Assembly: GCA_040754075.1 (NCBI GenBank) | Contig: JBFMDH010000037.1 | Coordinates: 1 to 64,000, forward strand | Direction: 5' to 3' | Length of the DNA: 64,000 nt | DNA from: Acidobacteriota bacterium | GTDB lineage: Bacteria > Acidobacteriota > Blastocatellia > UBA7656 | Part shown: positions 1-9,300 of the stretch, piece by piece | Layout of the letters: every line of letters begins with the position of its first letter | Position numbering within the stretch: the first letter of the stretch is position 1 | The notes under the pieces: model-generated | What the model was told of the DNA's origin: nothing | The model's database searches: none | Seen by the model: the letters and a program-made list of their open reading frames with translations, nothing else | Translations under genes and position numbers: made by a program

Positions 1-134
1 GCAGTCACAGCGGTCTTAGCAATCGGCGTCGTCGACGGGGCTGCCGCGCGAGTTCGCATACTCGCAATCGGCAACGCCAACGCTACGGCTGCGATTGCCA
101 CCACCATTATTATTACCGCTCTTTTCATTTTCAT
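1..134 (-). CDS. Secreted protein, N-terminus only (runs off window)
   Basis: The first 44 codons of a minus-strand gene that leaves the window at base 1. An ATG at 134 is preceded by a GGAGAGGG ribosome-binding site seven bases away; a second in-frame ATG lies two codons in (128). The product starts MKMKRAVIIMVVAIAAVALA and continues into a Pro/Ala/Thr-rich stretch, which is a positive n-region plus hydrophobic core and so a signal peptide or N-terminal anchor. Nothing of the mature domain is visible, so no function can be given. Confidence 0.7.
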   Translation of the reverse strand, partial: MKMKRAVIIMVVAIAAVALALPIASMRTRAAAPSTTPIAKTAVT

Positions 135-872
135 CTTTATCCCTCTCCAAAAGTTATTGGGAATTAAAAATTCTTGTAACCGGCTTCACTAAGAAAAGCC
201 AGCATAGATATTCTGAAGACTCTAAAACCAACCTAATGACCACCTCAATTACGCAAATTGAATCCTTCGCAAACGGCAAAAGCAGTTATTTTATTGATTG
301 AAACCCAACCGCTTTGACTCTTGAGGCTTGTCACCCTGCTAAAACTTAGAGGCATATGTCACTGAATGCTGAATTGATGCTACTAAAAATAAAGAGTGCG
401 TATCTTATTTAAGAAGCGTTATAAAAGCAACCTAAATCTCACAAACCTGAGCATCTCTTATTAATTTCAATTTCAATTAAATAGACAAAGGTCTAGGCAA
501 AGCCGACCCCCTCCACTGCACCTGATATGCCATATGCTTTGCCATCATCAACAATTTCTACTTCCAAAACAGTTAATCCTTGAAAAATAAATTGGTTAAT
601 TCGCAAAATCTATCCAACGCTTTTACCGCCCCCTCGCCTATCATGACCTGACGGTGAGAACAAAGTTTACATTTCAATGTCCACACTGTATCCAACCGGT
701 AATCACTATACAGTACATTTTTTCCATTCAAGTATTACTTGAACCCTCTAATTCGCGATGACTCATTGATTTAGGGATAAAATATTTCAAAGAGATTGAC
801 GGGCAATTTCACTATGATGTTTAATAGTTGCGCCTTTCACAGCCCCAAAATTTAAATCCGGAGGCTTCTTGA
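135..872. other. Intergenic region, no gene recognised
   Basis: About 740 bases between two divergent genes. It is AT-rich, with frequent stops in all frames. It should hold promoters for both neighbours, but no convincing -35/-10 pair was found. A GGAGG ribosome-binding site at 860-864 serves the transaminase. No tRNA, riboswitch or terminator-like hairpin was recognised. Confidence 0.5.
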
Positions 873-2183
873 ATGACTGCTCAAATTCCTTCACAACACC
901 TTTCAAATCATGAACTGGTAACTAAGCATAAAAAATATGCCTGGGCTTGCGCAGGAACTTATTATGAAGAACCGATTGCCCTCTCACACGGCGAAGGGAT
1001 GAACATCTGGGACCTGGATGGCAACCGTTATCTCGATTGTTTCGGTGGGGTGTTGACCACCTCCGTCGGTCATGCGCGCCCGGAAGTCGTCAAAGCCGTC
1101 AGCGAACAGATGGCTAAAGTCGCGCATACCTCGACGCTTTACGTCAATGAGCAGACAGTGAATCTTTCAGAAAAGGTGGCGCAAATTACCCCCGGCAATT
1201 TGCAGAAGAGTTTTTTTACCAATAGCGGCACCGAGGCTGATGAAACGGCAATGGTGTTGGCGCGCATCTATACGGGAAACACTGAAATCATCGCCCTGCG
1301 TCACGGCTATCACGGGCGCTCGGTAATGAATATGACTGCCACGGGGCATTCGACCTGGAAACATGGAAAGGTTCTTGCGCCCGGCATCGTTCATGCTCAC
1401 GCGCCTTACTGTTATCGCTGCCCATTCAATTTAAAACCGGAATCCTGCGCCCTCGAATGCGCGAAGGATGTTGAAGAGTTGATTCAAACCGCAACCACCG
1501 GAAGCGTCGCGGCAATTATTGCCGAACCCATTATGGGCGTCGGCGGATTCTTAACGCCGCCGAAAGACTATTTCAAAGTGGTGACCGAAATCGTGCGGCG
1601 TTACGGCGGCATCTTTATTTGCGATGAAGTGCAAACCGGCTGGGGACGCACGGGCGATAAATGGTGTGGCATCGAGCACTGGGAAGTCGAACCGGAAATT
1701 ATGACGTTTGCGAAAGGCATGGCGAACGGTTCGCCGATTGGTTGCACAACCGCTACGCCGGAAGTCGCGGACAAATATCCGGGCTTAACCTTTTCAACTT
1801 TTGGCGGCAACCCCGTGACTTCGGCGGCGGCACTAGCGACGATTCGTGTCATCGAAGAAAACGATTTGCCAACAAACGCTCGCGTGGTTGGCGATTATTT
1901 GCGCGCCAAACTCGACGAGCTAAAAAACAAGTACGCAGTGATCGGCGATGTGCGCGGCATGGGATTGATGCAAGGCATTGAATGCGTCAAAGACCGCGCC
2001 ACCAAAGAACCTCATCCGCAAGCCGTATTGAAAGTTTTTGAAGAGACCAGAAAGCGCGGCGTATTAATCGGCAAAGGCGGCTTATGGGGTAACGTCATTC
2101 GCCTTGGACTGCCGCTCATTGCCTCGAACTCGGATATTGATGAATTAATCACCGCGCTCGACGGCGCTTTTGCGACCTTGTGA
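873..2183 (+). CDS. Class III (PLP) aminotransferase, AGXT2-like
   Basis: A fold-type I PLP transaminase of 436 residues, the usual length for the class III/omega family. Visible motifs are SGTEA (118-122, phosphate-binding loop), the cofactor Asp in ICDEVQTGWGR (Asp251) and the Schiff-base lysine in FAKGMANG (Lys281). The overall pattern resembles alanine-glyoxylate aminotransferase 2 and 3-amino-2-methylpropionate/beta-alanine transaminases. A cysteine-rich insert around 180-195 (CYRCPF...CALEC) is also seen. The dihydropyrimidinase just downstream on the same strand suggests it removes the amino group from beta-alanine or beta-aminoisobutyrate at the end of reductive pyrimidine breakdown. 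Substrate is inferred from the neighbour; a 4-aminobutyrate transaminase is the main alternative. Start ATG has GGAGG nine bases upstream. Confidence 0.88.
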   Translation: MTAQIPSQHLSNHELVTKHKKYAWACAGTYYEEPIALSHGEGMNIWDLDGNRYLDCFGGVLTTSVGHARPEVVKAVSEQMAKVAHTSTLYVNEQTVNLSEKVAQITPGNLQKSFFTNSGTEADETAMVLARIYTGNTEIIALRHGYHGRSVMNMTATGHSTWKHGKVLAPGIVHAHAPYCYRCPFNLKPESCALECAKDVEELIQTATTGSVAAIIAEPIMGVGGFLTPPKDYFKVVTEIVRRYGGIFICDEVQTGWGRTGDKWCGIEHWEVEPEIMTFAKGMANGSPIGCTTATPEVADKYPGLTFSTFGGNPVTSAAALATIRVIEENDLPTNARVVGDYLRAKLDELKNKYAVIGDVRGMGLMQGIECVKDRATKEPHPQAVLKVFEETRKRGVLIGKGGLWGNVIRLGLPLIASNSDIDELITALDGAFATL

Positions 2184-2226
2184 AATGATCTCGCTTTGGC
2201 GCAATAGATTTTGAGAATTTGAGGTA

Positions 2227-2496
2227 ATGAAGCATATGCTTAACGATGAAAGGCTATCAATTCATCGGCAGGGTAAAACTCGCTTCATTATTTTTAATGG
2301 CATTCTCAAAATCGGATTGTTATCCACCGTGCTTTTCACTCTCATTGACTACGGTTTCGAGTATGGACTTACTTTCTCTGATTTGAGTGTTTACCTAAGC
2401 AAGAATGCTTTCTGGATTCCCTTCAGGCGCTTCTTTTTCGGCTACTTTATTGGATTGTTTATGTGGAGAAAGCTAGAAGCCGCCGCTGCAAAATAG
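2227..2496 (+). CDS. Small membrane protein of unknown function
   Basis: An 89-residue product with two hydrophobic segments (about 24-42 and 62-80), separated by a short loop and ending in basic and Ala residues. It fits a small two-span inner-membrane protein. It lies between the transaminase and dihydropyrimidinase genes on the same strand, 43 bases after the first and 9 bases before the second, so it is probably co-transcribed. A GAGGT ribosome-binding site precedes the ATG; a second ATG three codons later is possible. I do not recognise a family. A link to pyrimidine or beta-amino acid metabolism rests only on position. Confidence 0.6.
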   Translation: MKHMLNDERLSIHRQGKTRFIIFNGILKIGLLSTVLFTLIDYGFEYGLTFSDLSVYLSKNAFWIPFRRFFFGYFIGLFMWRKLEAAAAK

Positions 2497-2505
2497 AGGA
2501 ACCTC

Positions 2506-3891
2506 ATGAAAACCTTAATTAAAAACGGCAATGTCATCACGGCTACCGATAATTATTTCGCTGATGTGTTTATCGAAGACGGCAAAGTTTCCGTCATCGG
2601 CGCAACCCTCGACATCGAAGCCGATAAAATTATTGATGCGACGGGCAAATTGGTCATCCCCGGCGGCATTGACCCGCACACCCACATGGAACTGCCTTTC
2701 GGCGGCACTTCTTCATCTGACGATTTCCGCACCGGGACGATTGCCGCAGCGCACGGCGGCACCACCACCATCATTGATTTCGCCGTGCAATCGCACGGTC
2801 AATCTTTGGCTCAAGCCGTTGATAACTGGCACGCCAAAGCCGAAGGCAAAACCGCCATCGACCATGCTTTTCACCTCATCGTCACAGATTTGCCGGATGA
2901 GCGCGTTCCCGAAATTCGCGGACTGATCAACGAAGGCATCACCAGTTTCAAATTGTTCATGGCATATCCCGGCGTGTTTCTTTCGGACGACGCGACCATC
3001 TATCGCGCCATGAAAGCCGCAGGCAACGATGGCGGGTTGATTTGTATGCACGCGGAAAACGGCATCGTCATCAATGAAATTATCAAAAACGCCTTAGCCG
3101 AAGGCAAAACCGCGCCCAAGTATCACGCGCTCACACGTCCAACCAAAGCCGAAGCCGAAGGCGTACATCGCGCCATCGCCATTGCCGAAATGGCGGAAGC
3201 GCCCGTCTACATCGTTCACCTCAGTTGTGCAGATGCGTTGAATGAAGTGCGCGCCGCGCGTGATTTGGGACTGCCGGCTTATGCAGAGACCTGCCCGCAA
3301 TATCTTTTCCTCGATTACAGCTACTACGAACAGGAAGGTTTTGAAGGCGCAAAGTATGTGATGACGCCGCCGCTTCGTGAAAAGTGGAATCAGGAAAAAT
3401 TGTGGACGGGGCTTCGTATGAATGACCTGCAAGTCATCTCGACAGACCATTGTCCGTTTTGTTTCAAAGAGCAAAAAGAACTGGGGCTGAATGACTTCAC
3501 CAAAATTCCCAATGGCGGACCCGGCGTTGAACATCGTATGAGCCTGGTCTTCAATGGCGGCGTTGCAGCGGGGCGCATCAGCCTTAATCGTTTTGTTGAA
3601 CTCACATCCACCACTGCCGCAAAAATTTTCGGACTCTTTCCGCGCAAAGGCACGATTGCAGTTGGCTCGGACGCCGACATCGTCATATTCGATCCCAATG
3701 AAGAGATGACGATTTCATCAACCTCGCATCACATGAACGTTGATTACAGCGCCTACGAAGGGCAGACCGTCAAAGGCGTCACCAAAACCGTTTTATCACG
3801 CGGCGAAGTGATCATCGAAGATGGCAAATTCGTCGGTCGTGACGGCGCGGGCCAGTTCATCAAACGCGGCACCTTCGGCGGATGGTATTAA
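2506..3891 (+). CDS. hydA: Dihydropyrimidinase (D-hydantoinase)
   Basis: A cyclic amidohydrolase of 461 residues, the normal length, opening the ring of 5,6-dihydrouracil/dihydrothymine or hydantoins. The binuclear metal site can be read directly: HTH (His58, His60), the lysine that becomes carboxylated (Lys149 in TSFKLFMAY), His182 (MHAEN), His238 (VYIVHLS) and Asp314 (ISTDHCPF). Tyr154 matches the conserved catalytic tyrosine. The gene follows the transaminase and a small membrane protein and is probably in the same transcript (GAGG ribosome-binding site at 2496-2500). No N-carbamoyl-beta-alanine amidohydrolase (beta-ureidopropionase) or dihydropyrimidine dehydrogenase is in the window, so the full pathway is not shown here. 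Confidence 0.93.
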   Translation: MKTLIKNGNVITATDNYFADVFIEDGKVSVIGATLDIEADKIIDATGKLVIPGGIDPHTHMELPFGGTSSSDDFRTGTIAAAHGGTTTIIDFAVQSHGQSLAQAVDNWHAKAEGKTAIDHAFHLIVTDLPDERVPEIRGLINEGITSFKLFMAYPGVFLSDDATIYRAMKAAGNDGGLICMHAENGIVINEIIKNALAEGKTAPKYHALTRPTKAEAEGVHRAIAIAEMAEAPVYIVHLSCADALNEVRAARDLGLPAYAETCPQYLFLDYSYYEQEGFEGAKYVMTPPLREKWNQEKLWTGLRMNDLQVISTDHCPFCFKEQKELGLNDFTKIPNGGPGVEHRMSLVFNGGVAAGRISLNRFVELTSTTAAKIFGLFPRKGTIAVGSDADIVIFDPNEEMTISSTSHHMNVDYSAYEGQTVKGVTKTVLSRGEVIIEDGKFVGRDGAGQFIKRGTFGGWY

Positions 3892-3893
3892 AA

Positions 3894-4038
3894 GCAGGAT
3901 TCAGGATTCAGGGCAGAAGCACTGATGAAGGCGGAAGGCTGAACGATGAACAGAAAGCATTATGTAGTTGTTCATCGTTCATCGTTCCTACTTCATACTT
4001 TCTTTACCTGAATCCCGAATCCTGTATCCTGTATCCTA
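3894..4038. repeat. Intergenic inverted repeat built of tandem words (GGATTC type)
   Basis: Fills most of the gap after the dihydropyrimidinase gene. The left arm carries CAGGATT(C) twice in tandem (3895-3911). The right arm (4008-4036) carries complementary words (CCTGAATCC, GAATCCTG, TATCCTG). Between them lies a second nested pair: GAACGATGAAC (3941-3951) against GTTCATCGTTCATCGTTC (3970-3987). The transcript could fold into a long imperfect hairpin. Function unknown; see findings for similar elements. Confidence 0.75.
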
Positions 4039-4045
4039 AATTTCT

Positions 4046-4789
4046 ATGGCACTGAAAAAATGTTTCTTTCTCTTGTTACTGGCTTTTTGTTCGCTGGCGC
4101 TCAGGTGCGCGTCGTCTGCGAAACTCGAATCCGCGACGGTCAATCAGGAAGATATTTTTCAGCAGTATTCGATTCGCCGCACTGCGGATTCTCTTGATAT
4201 TCGAGCGCTGTTTCGCCTGCACGACCGCAATGGCGACACGCTGGCGCTCAATGCGCCAAGCCATGTCAGCTTTAATGATAAAGAGATGCCCAGACGTGAT
4301 GGGTTCATGATTGGCGCAACCTATGTCGCCGACGACAAAACTTATCAAGCGACCAACAGCTTTACCTTCACCAACACCAAAGGCAAAACCTACACCAATT
4401 CCATCAGCCTTGAGCCTGTGAAGTTTGCCACGAGTTCATTGCAACTGAAAAAGACTGCGGCAAATGCGATTCCGGTGAGCCGCATCGTCAAAGATGAGGA
4501 TACGCGGGTTGTCCTGACGATTCGTGAACAATCGCAAAAAGACTTCTCTTCCGAAGTACACGGCGGTCGCGGCGTCGTTGGCTTTCGCAGTTCGGTCTAT
4601 TTCGATGAAGCGAAAAAAGCGATTGTCATCGAACCCGATTTTTTGAAAGCGATTGCCGTCGGCAACGTGACGATTTCATTAACCATTCGCAAAGAAAACT
4701 ATACATTGGAGCAAGCGACCGCGCGCGGCGGCGAAATCATCGTTGAATACAACGCCAATCCTATGAGCGCAAAATTGAGCGATAAATGA
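4046..4789 (+). CDS. Exported protein of unknown function
   Basis: A 247-residue product with a hydrophobic N-terminus (residues 5-20, rich in Leu/Phe) ending near CASSA, consistent with a signal peptide. The cysteine at 21 follows ALR, which is a poor lipobox, so a lipoprotein is possible but not supported. The rest is polar with beta-strand-like alternation and no recognised catalytic motif. There is no clear ribosome-binding site before the ATG because the gene starts at the edge of the inverted repeat. Family not recognised. Confidence 0.65.
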   Translation: MALKKCFFLLLLAFCSLALRCASSAKLESATVNQEDIFQQYSIRRTADSLDIRALFRLHDRNGDTLALNAPSHVSFNDKEMPRRDGFMIGATYVADDKTYQATNSFTFTNTKGKTYTNSISLEPVKFATSSLQLKKTAANAIPVSRIVKDEDTRVVLTIREQSQKDFSSEVHGGRGVVGFRSSVYFDEAKKAIVIEPDFLKAIAVGNVTISLTIRKENYTLEQATARGGEIIVEYNANPMSAKLSDK

Positions 4790-4920
4790 TGATTGCGGGT
4801 TGATGAATTTTCATTGAACTTTAAATGTATCTTTACAGATTTCCGATTGTACCTTTATGCCATTGACTGACTAAAGTTTGAGCCTGTAACTTACAGAACT
4901 GTCCATCATCAGGAGGCACT

Positions 4921-7122
4921 GTGAGCAAAGCTCAAGAGAAATCACGCGAAGAAACCATCAACCATCTTGCCAGTCGCATAGATAAATTCGAGAAATATTC
5001 CGGTCAACATTCGCAGGCGATGTCCGAACTTGCCGCGCATCTGGCGCGACGATTCGGGCTTGCTGAAAGCGATATTGAAGCGATTTGTGAAGCCGCTTTG
5101 CTGCACGACATCGGCTTGCAAACCATGATGCCGGTCTACCATGCATCGCCCAACGCCTTGCGCTTTGAAGAGCGCCTTGACCTCTGGCGGCATCCGATTA
5201 TCGGCGAGCAGGAAACTGCCAAACGCGAAGCCTCGCGCCACGCGCAACTGCTGGTGCGCTGGCATCACGAATGGTGGAATGGTTACGGCTACCCGGATAT
5301 GCTCGCCTACGAAGACATTCCGATTGGCGCAAGAATTTTGCGCGCCGTCGAACTCTATAACGCGCTGCTTGGCAAAAGACCCTATCGTTCGGCGCACACC
5401 AAAAAAGAGGCTGTCGAAATATTAAAAGCTTCGGCAGGTATCGAATGCGACCCCTATGTGGTTCACGCGCTGCTGGCTTTGCTTGATGAAATGGGCGAAC
5501 TCCAAGCGCCTGAGCCAATCAGCGAACCGCCACAACCGATGCTTGAAGCCGATGCTCAACCGTCAGCAGAAAATCAAATCGAAGCAACTGCCCAGTCTTT
5601 AGAAAATCAAATTGAAGCAGCAGACCAAATCAACGTAGAAAACCCTGAAACAACTGCTGCGGCGAATGTTCAGCCGCCAGCCAACGAGCAATCACAGGTC
5701 GTCTTTCAACCGACCAACGAAGCTTTCACTAATCAACCGACAGGCAACCAAACCACCGCTTCACCGGTTGAACCGCAGAGTCGTTTTTTCAGCGACCCGA
5801 CAACGCTATCGACGGAATCGGTGTCGCCATCTTCTACAAATGCGCCGAACCCGCCTGCAATTGAATCGCCGACTTCACAACCTGCGCCGCCAACGGTCTG
5901 GCAAAGCCTCAATGAATCGACTCCTCAATCTTTATCACCTGGCGAATTGCCGCAAGCGCCGAGCAATTCGCCGAGCGCGCCGGAAACCGTTAGCAGCGAA
6001 GTCGTGCCGAACTCAGATACGACATCACAAGTCGATGCCTCGACATCCGCTGAAACGCCGCAACCCAACCTTGCATTGCAAGCGGCTTTGTCGAAATATG
6101 AGACCACGCCTTTAATGCCATTTTCGCCGCCGACGATTGCGCCGGTTGAACAAACCACAACTTCGATTATTGAAGTCGATGATTCACCAACGTGGCTCAA
6201 CTGGACGGGCGGCAGCTATAACAAAAAATCGCTGCTCGGTTTTCAAGTGAGCGTGCTTCGCCAGTTTCAATTCGACAGCATCGCCATTCCCTTTTCAGGC
6301 GAAGCCAAACTCGATTGGTATTTGAAACTCTTTCGCAAACGCATTCTTTCAAACGATTCCCGCGCCTGGGCGGCGCTGGCGGCGCGCGCCACCATTGAAT
6401 CAACCGAAGCCTTAACCGAAGACCACATCAATCAATTGCTCGAAGACATCTACATTCCCGGTGCGCGGCTCACCAATAAACAACTGCTCGGTTGGTTTCG
6501 CGAAACCGACGCCTGGTGGTTGGAAAATCTCCATCGCAACATTCAAATACTGGCGGACGAAAAATTGCGGGCGCAGGCATATCTTTTAGGCATGCAGACC
6601 GGCGATTATGCGCTGTCGTTTAACGAAGAGACTTTGGATTACCGGCGACCGCTGGCGACGGTGTTCTGGCGACTGGCGGGGCGTTTGAACATCGGCGCGT
6701 ATCGTCATCCGCAGAATCGTTGTTTCAATCTCGCGCCGCAGGATTTCATCAAACAATCGCAGGTGGATTTGCTCTATCTCGATTTACCGGCAGCGCGTGC
6801 AGAGGTCGCCGGTAACGAAGCGCGTTCCGAATGGCGCGAATGCTGGGTGACCGGCACAAGCGATACGACAGGCGACGCGACCCGCGCCATCACGTCGTTG
6901 CAATCGAAACAGGCATACCTGTTAAAAGTTGAAGAGATGCTCAGCGCCGCCGCGCACATCAAACGCTGGGCTGTGGGTTGTCAGGATATTGGGCTGACAT
7001 CGGCGCGCGAAATCAGCGAACTCATCAAAGCGCATCGCCCGATTCGCGCCACTTATTCAAAAGACGTAGCGGAAGTCGCGGGCGGCTTGCGCAGCTACAT
7101 CATCATCGCCGAAAAAGCGTGA
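4921..7122 (+). CDS. HD-GYP-like domain protein with long low-complexity linker
   Basis: A 733-residue protein with three parts. Residues about 20-190 form an HD-GYP-type metal phosphohydrolase domain: HD at 62-63 (LLHDIG), His91, HHE at 115-117 and GYGYP at 121-125. Family members usually hydrolyse cyclic di-GMP. The DG before GYP reads NG, and the usual late motif with two Asp reads VELYNALL, so some ligands are changed and activity is uncertain. Residues about 195-425 are a Gln/Pro/Thr/Ser-rich linker. Residues about 425-733 are a Trp-rich globular region that I do not recognise. The start is GTG with AGGAGG eight bases upstream. There is no signal peptide or membrane segment, so it should be cytoplasmic. 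Confidence 0.75.
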   Translation: MSKAQEKSREETINHLASRIDKFEKYSGQHSQAMSELAAHLARRFGLAESDIEAICEAALLHDIGLQTMMPVYHASPNALRFEERLDLWRHPIIGEQETAKREASRHAQLLVRWHHEWWNGYGYPDMLAYEDIPIGARILRAVELYNALLGKRPYRSAHTKKEAVEILKASAGIECDPYVVHALLALLDEMGELQAPEPISEPPQPMLEADAQPSAENQIEATAQSLENQIEAADQINVENPETTAAANVQPPANEQSQVVFQPTNEAFTNQPTGNQTTASPVEPQSRFFSDPTTLSTESVSPSSTNAPNPPAIESPTSQPAPPTVWQSLNESTPQSLSPGELPQAPSNSPSAPETVSSEVVPNSDTTSQVDASTSAETPQPNLALQAALSKYETTPLMPFSPPTIAPVEQTTTSIIEVDDSPTWLNWTGGSYNKKSLLGFQVSVLRQFQFDSIAIPFSGEAKLDWYLKLFRKRILSNDSRAWAALAARATIESTEALTEDHINQLLEDIYIPGARLTNKQLLGWFRETDAWWLENLHRNIQILADEKLRAQAYLLGMQTGDYALSFNEETLDYRRPLATVFWRLAGRLNIGAYRHPQNRCFNLAPQDFIKQSQVDLLYLDLPAARAEVAGNEARSEWRECWVTGTSDTTGDATRAITSLQSKQAYLLKVEEMLSAAAHIKRWAVGCQDIGLTSAREISELIKAHRPIRATYSKDVAEVAGGLRSYIIIAEKA

Positions 7123-7261
7123 GAAATTGCAGATTCCAAATTAACAATACTGCAAACACTTTTTGAAAAATAAAGAAATTAATTGCCAAATTAATTGCCA
7201 CGTGTTTTGGCGCGTGGTAATCGATAAAAAACCGTTCAAACCATCGCATTAAACCTGTGTG

Positions 7262-8197
7262 ATGAAAGAAAAGACGCAAGCCTTACTGTTTACTGCTGCG
7301 AGAGTCCTCACTGCCGGGTTGTGGTTCTGGGCAGCGGTGTATCCTTCGTATAATTCGCGATGGTATTTTCAAATTCCGATTTGCGCGGTGGCGGTGTGGG
7401 GCTTTTTTCGGGCGCTTGGTGAAGATGAATTTTCGACGCTCTTCTTTTACCTGCTCGTCGGGCTGTTGTTTTTTCCTCTTTCGACTTTTCTGTTTGCCAG
7501 AACCACCTGGAAAATCGTTGATATAACGATTGGCGTTTTGATGTTGCTGTCGATTTTCATTGTTGACGCTGCGCCATTTCAAGCCTTGATGAAAAAACCT
7601 GCCGCCGGAATTTTCCGCCGGGTGATTCATCTGCTCTTTGCCGCCGGGTGGGTGGTTTTCGGCGGCGCGCTCATCTATTATTCGGGAGCGCGAATCGTCA
7701 ATATCATTAAACTCAAAATGGATGGCAAACAAACCGCCGCGCGAATTACGCGGGTCACGCACGCCATCTACAGCACCACCGACGCCGACCATAACACAGA
7801 GTCTTACGACATTTATAAAACCGAATTCATCTTTGAAACCGAAGACGGGCAAACCGTCAACGGGCTTTCGGAGTTATACGATAATCCGGTGAGCCATTTG
7901 ATTCCTGACGGACTGCTGGCTGAACACCCGCGCGGTTTTGCGGTGAGCGAAAATATGAATGCGCCGCTGACCATTGAGTATGAAAAAAATCATCCGAAAA
8001 ATAATCGCGCGCTCGGTCATCGCGAAGGCTGGTTCAGTACCATTTTCGGCAGCATCTGCCTTGCCCTGCTGAGCCTCATTCCGCTTGCCGGAGGTTTTCT
8101 GTTTGGCGAAGAGCAGGTGCGCCGCCTGTTGCCTGCAAAAAAGCCTCAATCCTCAACCAGAGAAAAACGCGCCGTCAAAAAAGCGAAATCCAAATAA
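7262..8197 (+). CDS. Multi-span membrane protein, DUF3592-like
   Basis: About 311 residues. Hydrophobic segments lie near 10-28, 35-50, 60-80, 85-105 and 125-145, and a last one near 265-290, followed by a Lys/Arg tail. Between spans five and six is a soluble beta-rich loop (about 150-245: RITRVTHAIYSTT, YKTEFIFETEDGQTVNG). That pattern resembles DUF3592 proteins, which put such a domain between membrane helices. The function of that family is not known to me. The ATG at 7262 directly follows a GTG that could also serve. The 136-base gap upstream is AT-rich and suggests its own promoter. Confidence 0.6.
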   Translation: MKEKTQALLFTAARVLTAGLWFWAAVYPSYNSRWYFQIPICAVAVWGFFRALGEDEFSTLFFYLLVGLLFFPLSTFLFARTTWKIVDITIGVLMLLSIFIVDAAPFQALMKKPAAGIFRRVIHLLFAAGWVVFGGALIYYSGARIVNIIKLKMDGKQTAARITRVTHAIYSTTDADHNTESYDIYKTEFIFETEDGQTVNGLSELYDNPVSHLIPDGLLAEHPRGFAVSENMNAPLTIEYEKNHPKNNRALGHREGWFSTIFGSICLALLSLIPLAGGFLFGEEQVRRLLPAKKPQSSTREKRAVKKAKSK

Positions 8198-8276
8198 AGG
8201 CGCTTCTGCCGGAATGGTTTTCTCCAGTGATGATTTTTTAGCATAACGATTGGCAAATGTTTTGCTTATTAAGCAA

Positions 8277-8291
8277 GCGGTCTTTGACCGC
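8277..8291. terminator. Short hairpin between convergent genes
   Basis: GCGGTC and GACCGC flank a three-base TTT loop, a perfect 6-bp stem between the convergent membrane-protein and pssA genes. No long T-run follows on either strand, so it is a weak terminator candidate. The phrase TCTTTGACCGCG recurs at about 25291, after the histidine kinase gene, but there the stem is broken. Confidence 0.35.
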
Positions 8292-8309
8292 GCCTTCGCC
8301 GATTAGAGA

Positions 8310-9242
8310 CTACATCTTTTGTGATGAAGGTTGTTGGCTGAGTTCAATTTCGGCATCGCCGTGTTTCGGTTTAATGAGTGACCAGAGTTTTCCCGCAACT
8401 CCGTGTGAAGCGTAAAGCGAGGCGAGAATCAACAGCGTCACCTGCGACCAGAACCAGATGCACAACCCCACCAGAACAAATCCCAAAATTACCACGCGCG
8501 GATTTTGACCGGAACCGAGTTTATTCAAACTCGAATGGCGAATCGTCGAGACCATTAAAAATGCCAGACAGGTCACCAGTACCAGCAAGCCAATCGCCAA
8601 GCCTCTGGGTTCGACGGTCGCCCCGTTGCCGCCAAACAGCGGGTAATACATGGTCGCTTTTGCCGCCAGCGGATAGGGCGAAAAATGCACGATAGCAGCA
8701 ATCAAATAGGCGCCCGCCGGTATCGGCATCCCGACAAAGGCTTTTTTCTCTTTGGGATTTTTTGGCGGCAGATTGGGATTGGGTTGGCGCGCCTGCACGT
8801 TATAACGCGCCAGTCTCAGCGCCCCGCAAATCAAAAACAGGAATGATGCCGCCCACGCGAATTTATTGAGTTCGGGAATCTGCCCGTAGCCCCACATATA
8901 GGCAAGCACTGCCGGGGCGACGCCAAATGAAATTACATCGGCAATGGAATCGAGTTCGATACCGAATTCCGAAGTCGTATTGGTCATGCGCGCAATGCGC
9001 CCGTCAAGCAAATCAAAGAGCGCGGCAAAGCCAATAGCAATCGCGGCGCGATTGAAATGGTCGGCTGCCGGTTGGAACCCATCAACCGAAAACCACCGGA
9101 TGGCGTTCATCGATTCCATAATCGAATAAAAGCCGCAGAAAATATTGGCAGTGGTGAGCAGACTCGGCAGCACATAAACGCCTTTGCGCCAATTTTGACG
9201 TAAACGATTTTGTCGGCTATTTGGAAATTTTCTACCCGGCAT
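8310..9242 (-). CDS. pssA: CDP-diacylglycerol-serine O-phosphatidyltransferase
   Basis: A membrane enzyme making phosphatidylserine from CDP-diacylglycerol and L-serine. The CDP-alcohol phosphotransferase signature is complete: Asp77-x2-Asp80-Gly81-x2-Ala84-Arg85-x8-Gly94-x3-Asp98-x3-Asp102. About eight hydrophobic segments are spread over 310 residues, within the family range. The start is placed at the ATG at 9242 because AGGAGG lies just upstream; the reading frame is open 11 codons further but without a ribosome-binding site. The phosphatidylserine decarboxylase gene lies upstream on the same strand, so the two probably form a phosphatidylethanolamine operon, although 178 bases with an inverted repeat separate them. 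Confidence 0.93.
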   Translation of the reverse strand: MPGRKFPNSRQNRLRQNWRKGVYVLPSLLTTANIFCGFYSIMESMNAIRWFSVDGFQPAADHFNRAAIAIGFAALFDLLDGRIARMTNTTSEFGIELDSIADVISFGVAPAVLAYMWGYGQIPELNKFAWAASFLFLICGALRLARYNVQARQPNPNLPPKNPKEKKAFVGMPIPAGAYLIAAIVHFSPYPLAAKATMYYPLFGGNGATVEPRGLAIGLLVLVTCLAFLMVSTIRHSSLNKLGSGQNPRVVILGFVLVGLCIWFWSQVTLLILASLYASHGVAGKLWSLIKPKHGDAEIELSQQPSSQKM

Positions 9243-9300
9243 CTTTGACCTCCTGAACTTCAAGGCTTCGCGCAAATTGCTTTGGCGAATCGCGGTTGTT

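Noticed and set aside
95-301. Open frame on the plus strand opposite the secreted-protein start
   Set aside because: It overlaps the signal-peptide gene on the other strand, has a Leu/Ser-rich start that is only the complement of that region, and no ribosome-binding site.
796-818. TTGACG and TATGAT as a promoter for the transaminase
   Set aside because: The spacer is only 11 bases, too short for a sigma-70 promoter.
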